Both the position numbers and the translations under genes were made by a program. Below the pieces are notes generated by a model that was not told the DNA's origin, made no database searches, and saw only the letters and a list, made by a program, of their open reading frames with translations. Shown here piece after piece: positions 35,819 through 44,220 of a stretch of DNA of 64,000 bases. The stretch is from Flavobacterium lindanitolerans (lineage in GTDB: Bacteria; Bacteroidota; Bacteroidia; Flavobacteriales; Flavobacteriaceae). The stretch is taken from the NCBI RefSeq assembly GCF_002846575.1, contig NZ_PJND01000007.1, forward strand, positions 124,001-188,000. The letters run 5' to 3'. Position 1 is the first letter of the stretch. The number at the start of each line of letters is the position of its first letter.

Positions 35819-35837
35819 CTTATATTTTTACTTCGAA
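35819..35837. promoter_or_regulatory. 19-bp element shared by susC and maltose-operon leaders, copy 2
   Basis: Identical to 34478-34496 (CTTATATTTTTACTTCGAA). Lies just after the predicted transcription start and 62 nt before the MFS start codon. Relative to transcription it is inverted compared with the susC copy. Confidence 0.7.
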
Positions 35838-35899
35838 CGAAAGATTAAGTCTTGATAAGCCATTAACGCTTATCGTATATCAATCAACAAATTACGATA

Positions 35900-37246
35900 A
35901 TGAAAAAGCGTAAATTAAGTTTTCTGGATATCTGGAACATGAGTTTTGGCTATCTGGGAATACAAATGGGATTTGCCCTGCAAAATGCAAATGCCAGTAG
36001 AATTCTACAAATCTTCGGCGCCGACGTACACAGCCTGTCATGGTTTTGGATTGTTGCCCCACTAATGGGATTGATTGTCCAGCCAATTATAGGCCACTAC
36101 AGCGACAGAACCTGGACACGTTTTGGCAGAAGAAAACCTTATTTTTTAATTGGTTCGGTTTTGGCAGCACTGGGATTAATACTCATGCCACAATCTGCAA
36201 TGCTAACCGCTTTTATGCCTGCTCTTTGGGTGGGTGCCGGAATGCTCATGATTATGGATGCTTCATTCAATATTGCAATGGAGCCTTTCCGTGCCTTAGT
36301 AGCCGACCTGCTTCCTGCCGACCAGAGAACATTGGGTTTTAGCGTGCAAACCGCCCTGATAGGGTTTGGTGCCGTAATAGGTTCGTGGCTTCCATATGCC
36401 TTAAACAAATGGTTTGGAGTTTCCAGTGAAGCTCAACCGGGTGAAGTTCCTTATCATTTAATCCTATCCTTTATTATTGGTGCCGCCGTTTTGGTTGGAG
36501 CCGTATTATGGACCATCTCTACTACCAAAGAGTACTCGCCGGAAGAACTGGAAGCTTTTGATAAGGCAGAAGGAATCGTCCATGAGGAAGAAGAAAAAGG
36601 AAGCCTGTTGAATATTTTCAGTGACTTTGGAAACATGCCTCAAACCATGAGACAACTCGGATGGGTACAATTCTTTTCCTGGTTTGCGTTATTTGGAATG
36701 TGGGTTTTTACGACTCCGGCCATAGCACACCACATCTATGGACTTCCATTAGAAGACACGAACAGCAAGACCTATCAGGAAGCTGGCGACTGGGTGGGAA
36801 TCATCTTTGGAGTTTACAATGCCGTTTCGGCTGTCTTTGCCTTCTTTTTACCGGCAATCGCCAAAAAAATAGGACGAAAATCTACACATGCTTTTTCATT
36901 AATCGTGGGAGGAATCGGGCTGATTTCAGTCTATTTTGCACCAAGCCCAAACTGGCTAATCGTCTCAATGATTGGAGTTGGTATTGCATGGGCAAGCATT
37001 CTTGCTATGCCTTATGCCATCCTTTCAGGCTCTATTCCGGCCAAAAAGATGGGTGTCTACATGGGAATTTTTAATTTCTTCATTGTAGTTCCCCAAATCA
37101 TCAACGCCATCATTGGCGGACCTATCGTTAAATACATTTATGGCGGTAACCCAATCTATGCCATTGTAACCAGCGGAGTCGCTTTCATTATCGCTTCCTT
37201 TTTTGTGTTGCGGGTAAAAGATACTGACGACACCGTAAAACAATAA
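35900..37246 (+). CDS. maltose-type MFS transporter (SLC45-like)
   Basis: Inner-membrane sugar symporter of 448 residues with 12 predicted membrane segments. The cytoplasmic signature SDRTWTRFGRRKPYFLIG after the second helix is typical of the SLC45/GPH-like MFS group that carries sucrose or maltose. The N-terminal LSFLDIWNMSFGYLGIQMGF also fits. It starts the operon MFS-pgmB-GH65-GH13, with 4 nt to the next gene. Because beta-phosphoglucomutase and maltose phosphorylase follow, the substrate is most likely maltose. Substrate is inferred. Confidence 0.92.
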   Translation: MKKRKLSFLDIWNMSFGYLGIQMGFALQNANASRILQIFGADVHSLSWFWIVAPLMGLIVQPIIGHYSDRTWTRFGRRKPYFLIGSVLAALGLILMPQSAMLTAFMPALWVGAGMLMIMDASFNIAMEPFRALVADLLPADQRTLGFSVQTALIGFGAVIGSWLPYALNKWFGVSSEAQPGEVPYHLILSFIIGAAVLVGAVLWTISTTKEYSPEELEAFDKAEGIVHEEEEKGSLLNIFSDFGNMPQTMRQLGWVQFFSWFALFGMWVFTTPAIAHHIYGLPLEDTNSKTYQEAGDWVGIIFGVYNAVSAVFAFFLPAIAKKIGRKSTHAFSLIVGGIGLISVYFAPSPNWLIVSMIGVGIAWASILAMPYAILSGSIPAKKMGVYMGIFNFFIVVPQIINAIIGGPIVKYIYGGNPIYAIVTSGVAFIIASFFVLRVKDTDDTVKQ

Positions 37247-37250
37247 ACCA

Positions 37251-37907
37251 TTGAAAACAAAAGCATTTATATTCGATTTAGACGGAGTAATCGTCGATAC
37301 CGCCAAATATCATTATCTGGCCTGGCAAAAAATAGCCAACCAGCTGGGTATTGAATTTACTCCGGAACACAATGAAGAACTAAAAGGGGTAAGTCGTGTA
37401 CGTTCGTTAGAACTTATACTTCAATTAGGAAAAATAGAAGCGAGTCAGGAAGACAAAAACAAATGGCTTACGCAAAAAAATGAGGATTACCTGTCTTATC
37501 TGGTAGATATGGATGATAGCGAATTGTTGGCGGGAGTACTGCCAGTTCTGCGTTATCTGAAAGAAAGAAAACAGCTGATTGCTTTGGGCTCTGCCAGCAA
37601 AAATGCCAGACCAATCCTGGAAAAAACGGGCATTATTCACTATTTTGATGCTATAGTCGATGGCAATGATGTTTCCAACGCCAAACCCGACCCGGAAGTT
37701 TTCCTAAGGGCAGCAGAATTATTAAATACCGCTCCTGAAAATGCTATCGTTTTTGAAGATTCTGTAGCCGGCATACAGGCCGCTAACATTGCAAATATGA
37801 CAAGCGTAGGAATCGGAGAAGCAAAAATTCTGCACGAAGCCGATTATATTTTCCCTGACTTTACCCATATAGAAACAAATTTCATAGAAACTTTAGTGAA
37901 TAAATAA
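37251..37907 (+). CDS. pgmB: beta-phosphoglucomutase
   Basis: HAD-superfamily enzyme converting beta-glucose-1-phosphate to glucose-6-phosphate. The N-terminal FDLDGVIVDT carries the nucleophile Asp9 and acid/base Asp11; the cap region has HYLAWQKIANQLGIEF and LKGVSRVRSLELIL; the C-terminal motifs are SASKNA and VFEDSVAGIQAA. 218 residues is typical. The start is a TTG, 4 nt after the MFS stop; no ATG is placed to give the DxD motif. It handles the product of the GH65 phosphorylase encoded 1 nt downstream. Confidence 0.95.
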   Translation: MKTKAFIFDLDGVIVDTAKYHYLAWQKIANQLGIEFTPEHNEELKGVSRVRSLELILQLGKIEASQEDKNKWLTQKNEDYLSYLVDMDDSELLAGVLPVLRYLKERKQLIALGSASKNARPILEKTGIIHYFDAIVDGNDVSNAKPDPEVFLRAAELLNTAPENAIVFEDSVAGIQAANIANMTSVGIGEAKILHEADYIFPDFTHIETNFIETLVNK

Positions 37908-37908
37908 A

Positions 37909-40218
37909 ATGAATCAAGATTATATAGTACCAAATAATTGGTCAATCATAGAAGAAGGATTTGATGCAGAAAGAATAAAATCTTCCGAAAGTTTATTTAG
38001 TATTGGAAACGGTGCCATGGGACAGCGTGCCAATTTCGAAGAAAGCTATTCCGGAGAAACTTTTCAGGGAAGCTATATTGCCGGAATCTACTATCCGGAC
38101 AAAACAAAAGTGGGTTGGTGGAAAAATGGCTATCCGGAATATTTTGCCAAAGTACTCAACGCACCCAACTGGATAGGAATAGACATTGAAATTAATGGTG
38201 AAAACCTCGATTTAAATACCTGCACCGAAGTCAGGAATTTCGAGCGCGAATTAAATATGAAAGAAGGATGGTACCACCGTTCTTTTGAAGCCACATTAAA
38301 AAACGGAACCCAAATAAAAGTAGATGTTCGTCGTTTCCTTTCGCTCAATTCTGATGAATTAGGTGTTATTAATTATGAAATTACACCATTAAATAAAGAC
38401 GCAAAAATCGTTTACAAACCTTACATTGACGCAGGAGTAAAAAATGAGGATGCCAACTGGGAAGAAAAATTCTGGGAACCTTTGGAAACAAAGCATTCCG
38501 GTAACGAAGCCTTTGTTGTTGCCAGAACATTCAAGACCCATTTTAATGTAGCCACCTACATGTCAAACAGCATCTTTTTAAATGGCCAGAACCTCAACAC
38601 TACTCCTGTGAATGTTGAAGCTTCTGCAGAAAAGATTCTTTTCGCCTATGAAACAGAAGCTGCAAAAGGAGAAAAATCATCCATCCAAAAATTTGGTGGC
38701 TATACGGTTTCTCTAAACCATGAGAACTCTCAGTTAATTACGGCTGCACAAAACGTCATTGCCAAGGCAAACGCAAAAGGTTATGAAACCTTATTGCAGG
38801 AACAGATTGAAGCCTGGGCAAAAATCTGGGAAATGTCAGACATCACTATCGATGGCGACGTAAAGGCACAACAAGGTATTCGTTTTAATATTTTCCAACT
38901 GAACCAAACCTATTCCGGAAAAGATTCCCGATTGAATATAGGACCAAAAGGCTTTACAGGAGAAAAATACGGCGGTTCAACCTATTGGGATACTGAAGCC
39001 TATTGCATTCCGTTTTATATGGCGACTAAAGACCAGCAGGTTGCCCGAAATTTGCTGACCTACCGATACAACCAACTGGATAAGGCAATCGAAAATGCCG
39101 AAAAATTAGGCTTTACAAACGGTGCTGCCCTTTTCCCGATGGTCACCATGAACGGAGAAGAATGCCATAACGAATGGGAAATTACCTTTGAGGAAATCCA
39201 CAGAAACGGAGCTATTGCCTTTGCCATCTACAACTATTACAGATTCACCGGAGATTACAGCTATATTCCTGAAAAAGGACTGGAAGTATTAATTGCTATT
39301 GCCCGTTTTTGGCACCAGAGAGCAACGCTTTCAACCGTCAAAGACCAGTTCGTAATTCTGGGAGTTACCGGCCCGAACGAATATGAAAACAACGTAAACA
39401 ATAATTTCTATACCAACTATCTGGCAAAATGGTGCATTGATTATGCTGTAGAGCAAATTGAAAAAGTACAGAAAGAATATGCCGCTGATTATTCCCGAAT
39501 TGTTTCAAAAACAAAGCTGGAAGCCGGAGAAATAATCAATTGGAAAAAAGTTGCCGATAAAATGTACCTTCCATATTCTGAAGAACATGACGTTTATCTG
39601 CAACAGGACGGATTCCTGGACAAGGAACTGGTTAAAGTTCATGATTTGGATAAAAGCCAAAGACCTATCAACCAAAAATGGTCATGGGACAGAATCCTGC
39701 GTTCTCCATATATCAAACAGGCCGACGTTTTACAAGGATTTTATTTCTTTGAAGACCATTTCTCAAAAGAGCAGCTGGAAAGGCATTTCGATTTTTATGA
39801 GCCTTTTACAGTACATGAATCTTCGCTTTCTCCTTGTGTGCACTCCATTCAGGCAGCCACTTTAGGACGCATGGAACAGGCCTATACGTTCTACTTAAGA
39901 ACTTCACGTCTGGATCTTGACGATTATAACAAAGAAGTGGAGGAAGGTTGCCATATTACAAGTATGGCCGGAACCTGGATGAGCATTGTTGAAGGTTTTG
40001 GAGGTTTGCGTGTCAAAAATGACACCTTGCATTTTGAACCAAAAATCCCGGAGCAATGGCAAGGCTATTCCTTCAAAATCAATTTCAGAAATCAGATATT
40101 GCAAGTTTTCGTAAATGCCAGCGAAACTAAATTTACCTTAGAAGGAACTCAGGAACTCACCGTTTATGTCAACGGAAAAGCAGTACTTGTAGAACCCAAT
40201 ACTTTGGTAACCGTATAA
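37909..40218 (+). CDS. GH65 maltose phosphorylase
   Basis: Cytoplasmic phosphorylase that splits maltose with phosphate into glucose and beta-glucose-1-phosphate. 769 residues, with the N-terminal beta-sandwich (SLFSIGNGAMGQRANFEE), an (alpha/alpha)6 barrel (GEKYGGSTYWDTEAYCIPFY, NGEECHNEWEITFEEIHRNG, given in pieces) and the catalytic acid most likely Glu491 in VTGPNEYENNVNNN. No signal peptide. It is preceded by beta-phosphoglucomutase and a maltose transporter, which favours maltose over kojibiose or trehalose as substrate. A 13-bp perfect inverted repeat follows its stop. Confidence 0.94.
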   Translation: MNQDYIVPNNWSIIEEGFDAERIKSSESLFSIGNGAMGQRANFEESYSGETFQGSYIAGIYYPDKTKVGWWKNGYPEYFAKVLNAPNWIGIDIEINGENLDLNTCTEVRNFERELNMKEGWYHRSFEATLKNGTQIKVDVRRFLSLNSDELGVINYEITPLNKDAKIVYKPYIDAGVKNEDANWEEKFWEPLETKHSGNEAFVVARTFKTHFNVATYMSNSIFLNGQNLNTTPVNVEASAEKILFAYETEAAKGEKSSIQKFGGYTVSLNHENSQLITAAQNVIAKANAKGYETLLQEQIEAWAKIWEMSDITIDGDVKAQQGIRFNIFQLNQTYSGKDSRLNIGPKGFTGEKYGGSTYWDTEAYCIPFYMATKDQQVARNLLTYRYNQLDKAIENAEKLGFTNGAALFPMVTMNGEECHNEWEITFEEIHRNGAIAFAIYNYYRFTGDYSYIPEKGLEVLIAIARFWHQRATLSTVKDQFVILGVTGPNEYENNVNNNFYTNYLAKWCIDYAVEQIEKVQKEYAADYSRIVSKTKLEAGEIINWKKVADKMYLPYSEEHDVYLQQDGFLDKELVKVHDLDKSQRPINQKWSWDRILRSPYIKQADVLQGFYFFEDHFSKEQLERHFDFYEPFTVHESSLSPCVHSIQAATLGRMEQAYTFYLRTSRLDLDDYNKEVEEGCHITSMAGTWMSIVEGFGGLRVKNDTLHFEPKIPEQWQGYSFKINFRNQILQVFVNASETKFTLEGTQELTVYVNGKAVLVEPNTLVTV

Positions 40219-40230
40219 ATACCACCACCC

Positions 40231-40263
40231 AACCCTTTCAGAGTTAAATGCTCTGAAAGGGTT
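40231..40263. repeat. 13-bp perfect inverted repeat between GH65 and GH13 genes
   Basis: AACCCTTTCAGAG, loop TTAAATG, then its exact complement. It lacks a T-run, so it is a weak terminator at most; it may be an mRNA-processing or stabilising hairpin, or a dispersed repeat. Confidence 0.75.
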
Positions 40264-40278
40264 CTTAAAAACTAAACA

Positions 40279-42123
40279 ATGAATTTTACAAAAAAAATAA
40301 ACCTGTTAGTGTTCCTTTTATCGGTTTCGGCTTTCGCCCAAATTGATAAGATAGAGCCTCCTTTCTGGTACGCCGGAATGCATAACCCTGAACTTCAGAT
40401 TATGTTTTACGGAAAAAACATAGCACAGTACGAAGCCTCCGTTTCTAACAATGTGGTTATCAAAAACGTGGTAAAAACTGAAAATCCTAACTACATTTTC
40501 ATTACAATCGACACAAAAAATATTCCTGCTTCTGATTTTGTCTTTTCATTCAAAAACAAAAACAAGGTAGCCTTTACAAAAAAATATACGCTGAAAGCTA
40601 GACGTAAAAATTCGGCTCAGCGAAAAAGTTTTGATTCATCAGACCTAATCTATCTTATCATGCCGGACCGTTTCGCCAATGGTAATCCAAACAACGATAC
40701 CGATAAATCGTTGAATGAAAAAGCAGACCGCAGCCTTCCGGGAGGTCGTCATGGCGGAGATATCGAAGGAATCATAAAACACTTAGATTATTTGGAAGAA
40801 TTAGGCGTAACAGCAATTTGGAGCACACCACTTTGCGAGGACAACGATAAAGTTCATTCGTACCATACCTACGGACAGTCTGATGTGTACAAAATTGACC
40901 CGCGTTATGGAACCAATGAAGAATATGTTCGCCTTTCGGCAGAATTGAAAAAACGTAACATGAAACTCATCAAGGATTATGTGACCAACCATTGGGGTGC
41001 AGAACACTGGATGTATAAAGACCTGCCTACCTATGATTGGATTCACCAATTCCCAGGGTTTTCGCAATCTAATTATAGAATGACAACACAATTTGACACC
41101 AATGCTGCTGCTATTGATGCCAAAAACTGTATGGACGGATGGTTTGTTCCTTCCATGCCCGATTTGAATCAATCCAATCCGTTAGTCTTGAATTACCTGA
41201 TACAAAATGCTATCTGGTGGATTGAATATGCTGATTTGGATGGATTTAGAGTCGACACCTATTCTTATAATGACAAAATCGGGATTGCAAAATGGACGAA
41301 AGCCATCACCGACGAATATCCGTATTTCAACATTGTAGGCGAAGTCTGGATGCATGACCAGGCTCAGATGTCGTATTGGCAAAAAGACAGTCCAATCAGT
41401 GCCATACAGAGTTATAACTCCTACCTGCCAAGCGTTATGGATTTTACATTGCACGATGCTTTTGGAAATGTTTTCAACGAAGACAAAGCCACGTGGAATG
41501 ATGGGATGATTAAGGTATACGATAATTTCGCCAATGATTTTTTATATCCTAACGTAAACAACCTTCTGACTTTTGTAGAAAACCACGATACCGGAAGATT
41601 TAACCACATCTACAAAAACGATTTCAGGAAATACCAGATGGCTATGGCGTTAATCGCTACCGTGCGCGGAATTCCGCAAATCTATTATGGTTCCGAAATC
41701 GGAATGGCGGGAGACAAAGGAAAAGGAGATGCCGATATCCGTCAGGATTTTCCGGGTGGATGGACAGGTGATAAAAACAACGCTTTCACCAAAGCCGGAA
41801 GAACGGAAGAGCAAGCTAAGTTTTTTGACTTCTCTTCAAAATTATTCCAATGGAGAAAAGGGAAATCCGTTATCCATTCCGGTAAAATGACACATTACAT
41901 CCCGGAGGATAATGTGTATGTTTATTTCAGATATAATGACAATGAAACCGTGATGGTAATCATCAACAATGCTGCTCAGCCAAAAACATTTAAGACCGCA
42001 CGTTTTCAGGAAAACATCAAAGACTTTACGTCAGGAAAAGATGTGCTGACAGGAAAATCTATTAATGTAAAAGAAGATATAAGTATAGAAGAAAAATCAG
42101 TCCTGATATTGGAGTTAAAATAA
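40279..42123 (+). CDS. periplasmic GH13 neopullulanase/cyclomaltodextrinase-like (SusA-like)
   Basis: 614 residues with a Sec signal peptide ending SAFAQ, so periplasmic. An N-terminal cyclomaltodextrinase-type beta-sandwich (about 22-110: IEPPFWYAGMHNPELQIMFYG in pieces) precedes the GH13 barrel. Catalytic residues are Asp326 in DGFRVDTYSYND, Glu355 in IVGEVWMHD and Asp437 in VENHDTGRF; PDRFANGNPNND supplies the N-terminal calcium-site pattern. This matches SusA-type enzymes that cut imported maltodextrins to maltose and glucose. It is the last gene of the maltose operon before the GxxExxY cassette. Confidence 0.94.
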   Translation: MNFTKKINLLVFLLSVSAFAQIDKIEPPFWYAGMHNPELQIMFYGKNIAQYEASVSNNVVIKNVVKTENPNYIFITIDTKNIPASDFVFSFKNKNKVAFTKKYTLKARRKNSAQRKSFDSSDLIYLIMPDRFANGNPNNDTDKSLNEKADRSLPGGRHGGDIEGIIKHLDYLEELGVTAIWSTPLCEDNDKVHSYHTYGQSDVYKIDPRYGTNEEYVRLSAELKKRNMKLIKDYVTNHWGAEHWMYKDLPTYDWIHQFPGFSQSNYRMTTQFDTNAAAIDAKNCMDGWFVPSMPDLNQSNPLVLNYLIQNAIWWIEYADLDGFRVDTYSYNDKIGIAKWTKAITDEYPYFNIVGEVWMHDQAQMSYWQKDSPISAIQSYNSYLPSVMDFTLHDAFGNVFNEDKATWNDGMIKVYDNFANDFLYPNVNNLLTFVENHDTGRFNHIYKNDFRKYQMAMALIATVRGIPQIYYGSEIGMAGDKGKGDADIRQDFPGGWTGDKNNAFTKAGRTEEQAKFFDFSSKLFQWRKGKSVIHSGKMTHYIPEDNVYVYFRYNDNETVMVIINNAAQPKTFKTARFQENIKDFTSGKDVLTGKSINVKEDISIEEKSVLILELK

Positions 42124-42129
42124 ATTAAT

Positions 42130-42689
42130 CTCGCAAAGGCGCAGAGACGCAAAGTTTTTCCCTTTGTTGCTTTTGGGTATTGCAGAAGGAAAGAAAGACT
42201 CTTTCAAATGCGGAAGAACAAAATTTCATAAATTGCATATCTCTGCATAAAGAATAAACGCCATAAATAATTAATATCTGCCAAAATGAAAGAAAACGAA
42301 TTATCTCGAATCATAGTTAATTTATGCTTCGAAATACACACAAAATTAGGGCCTGGTCTTTTAGAAAGTGTCTATGAAGCAATTCTAGTTTATGAACTTA
42401 CAGAAATGGGGTTGAAAGTTGAAAGACAAAAATCACTACCCGTAATCTGGAATGACATAACGATGAGTATTGGTTTCAGAGCAGATATAATTGTAGAAAA
42501 TTTAGTACTCATAGAAATAAAATCTGTTGCAGAGATTGCGCAGGTACATTTAAAACAAGTATTGACCTATCTAAAAATAACAGGATTAAAATTGGGGTTG
42601 CTGGTCAACTTTAACGAACCCTTAATCAAAAACGGAATCAAAAGAATAGTGAACAACTTATAATCTTTGCGTCTCTGCGACTTTGCGAG
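42130..42689. mobile_element. candidate GxxExxY cassette bounded by 25-bp inverted repeats
   Basis: Ends are 42130-42154 (begins CTCGCAAAGGCGC) and 42665-42689 (ends GACTTTGCGAG), inverted relative to each other with one mismatch in 25. The only gene inside is the GxxExxY gene. The arms are the same sequence family as the hairpins at 8765, 22823 and 45179, but here they face the other way (the loop-side end is outward). No target-site duplication is visible. Mobility is inference. Confidence 0.5.
42286..42663 (+). CDS. GxxExxY protein (PD-(D/E)XK-like)
   Basis: 125-residue protein named for the motif seen here in GPGLLESVYE (about residues 22-31). After it come IGFRADIIVENLVLIEIKS, with an Asp and a Glu-x-Lys spaced like a PD-(D/E)XK nuclease core (D-x13-ExK type), and KQVLTYLKITG. 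No role is established for the family; it is placed in the PDDEXK_3 group. It interrupts a starch-utilisation gene order, is AT-richer by eye than its neighbours, and is bracketed by 25-bp inverted repeats, the right one starting 1 nt after the stop codon. All this suggests a mobile or repeat-linked gene rather than part of sugar metabolism. Confidence 0.9.
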   Translation: MKENELSRIIVNLCFEIHTKLGPGLLESVYEAILVYELTEMGLKVERQKSLPVIWNDITMSIGFRADIIVENLVLIEIKSVAEIAQVHLKQVLTYLKITGLKLGLLVNFNEPLIKNGIKRIVNNL

Positions 42690-42705
42690 AACAAAAACGA
42701 AATCT

Positions 42706-44142
42706 ATGAAAAAAACAATCTTATTAGCTGTAGCATTAGCGGCTTTTATCAGCTGCAAAGACGACAAAAAAACAGAAGGAACAACCGCTGCAAAAACAGA
42801 AACTATTGCCCCGATAACGGATGCAACAGCAGAAAATGCGGTTATTTATGAAGCCAACATTCGTCAATATTCACCAGAAGGAACTTTTAATGCTTTTACG
42901 AAAGACATTCCGGAATTGAAAAAATTGGGTGTAAAAATTATTTGGCTGATGCCTATCTATCCTATTTCGATGAAAAACAGGAAAGCTACCGGAGAACTTT
43001 CTGTAGAAGACATTAAAGACCCGAAAGAAAAGGCCAAATACTTAGGAAGTGCTTATGCCATATCAGACTATACGGCTATCAATCCGGATTACGGAACCAA
43101 AGAAGATTTCAGGAATCTGGTAAAAACAGCCCATGAAAATGGTATGTATGTCATTCTTGACTGGGTAGCAAACCACACCGGATGGGACCATAAATGGATT
43201 ACGGAACATCCGGAATACTACCATAAAAATGCAAAAGGTGAAGTAACCGACCCTCTTAATCCGGAAACAGGGAAATCATGGGGTTGGACAGATGTTGCTC
43301 ATTTGAATTATGCCAACAAGGAACTTCACAAAGCCATGGAAAACGAAATGTTATATTGGGTAAAAGAAGAAAATATCGACGGTTTCCGTTGTGATGTTGC
43401 AGACAATGTTCCTGCCGAATTCTGGCAAAAGGCAATTCCTGAACTGCGAAAAGTGAAACCTGTATTCATGCTGATGGAATCCAACAAAAATTATCTTTTA
43501 AAAGATGGACTTTTTGATATGGGATATGGCTGGGAAGCGCACCACGTGATGAACGACATTAACAAAGGCACAAAAACAGTCAAAGACCTGGATAACGTAT
43601 TTGATAAAATTGCTAAAGAATATGAGAAGAATGATTTTTTCATGAACTTCACTTCAAATCATGACGAAAATTCATGGAACGGAACCGAATATGAAAGAAT
43701 GGGTGACGGCGTAGAAGCTTTTACGGCACTAACCTACCTGATGCCGGGAATGCCGCTTATCTATACAGGTCAGGAATATGACCTGAAACACCGATTGAAA
43801 TTCTTCGAAAAAGACTCAATCCCTAAAACAAAGGCAAAAATGTTCCCTATCTATGAAAAATTGGGTGAATTAAAAAACAACAATATTGCCTTGAATGGCG
43901 GTAAAAATGCGGCTTCTTTCAAACGTTTGGCAACTTCAAACGATACGAATGTTCTTGCTTTTGAAAGAGAAAAAGAAAATCAGAAAGTTTTCTTTATTGG
44001 AAACCTATCTAAAAAAGACCAGCAATTCACGGCTCCGGTTGAAGGCACATTTACCAATTATATGACCGGCGAGAAAATAACATTGGCAAAAGACCAGAAA
44101 TTCAGTTTCAAGCCTTGGCAATATTATATTTTGGTTAAATAA
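42706..44142 (+). CDS. GH13 alpha-amylase-family lipoprotein
   Basis: 478 residues. The start at 42706 is chosen because it gives a lipoprotein signal (MKKTILLAVALAAFISC, then KDDKK); a TTG further up lies in the hairpin repeat. The compact GH13 barrel carries Asp230 (IDGFRCDVADN), Glu258 (VFMLMESNK) and Asp320 (TSNHDENSWNG). The calcium-binding and NH motif is DWVANHTGWDHKW. No accessory binding module. The lipid anchor may place it on the periplasmic or outer face. It is separated from the preceding maltose genes by the GxxExxY cassette, whose right arm ends 17 nt before this start. Confidence 0.92.
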   Translation: MKKTILLAVALAAFISCKDDKKTEGTTAAKTETIAPITDATAENAVIYEANIRQYSPEGTFNAFTKDIPELKKLGVKIIWLMPIYPISMKNRKATGELSVEDIKDPKEKAKYLGSAYAISDYTAINPDYGTKEDFRNLVKTAHENGMYVILDWVANHTGWDHKWITEHPEYYHKNAKGEVTDPLNPETGKSWGWTDVAHLNYANKELHKAMENEMLYWVKEENIDGFRCDVADNVPAEFWQKAIPELRKVKPVFMLMESNKNYLLKDGLFDMGYGWEAHHVMNDINKGTKTVKDLDNVFDKIAKEYEKNDFFMNFTSNHDENSWNGTEYERMGDGVEAFTALTYLMPGMPLIYTGQEYDLKHRLKFFEKDSIPKTKAKMFPIYEKLGELKNNNIALNGGKNAASFKRLATSNDTNVLAFEREKENQKVFFIGNLSKKDQQFTAPVEGTFTNYMTGEKITLAKDQKFSFKPWQYYILVK

Positions 44143-44167
44143 AAAAGTAATAATTATTATTTAGAAT

Positions 44168-44220
44168 GTTTAAAAATGCTAATTTAGTGGTTCCGTAGAA
44201 ACAACTTAGCATTTTTAAAC
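44168..44220. promoter_or_regulatory. 15-bp perfect inverted repeat ending at the cupin start codon
   Basis: GTTTAAAAATGCTAA (44168-44182) and its exact complement (44206-44220) around a 23-nt loop. The right arm ends in ATTTTTAAAC directly before the ATG at 44221. It can act as terminator for the upstream amylase gene and would hide the ribosome entry region of the next gene if both were on one mRNA. Confidence 0.75.

Noticed and set aside
42286..42663. GxxExxY gene as a transposase
   Set aside because: No transposase motif (DDE, HUH or serine recombinase) is visible; only a possible PD-(D/E)XK core, so it is not called an insertion sequence.
42667..42705. Start of the lipoprotein amylase at a TTG at 42667
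   Set aside because: That codon is inside the 25-bp repeat; the ATG at 42706 begins a clean lipoprotein signal peptide.
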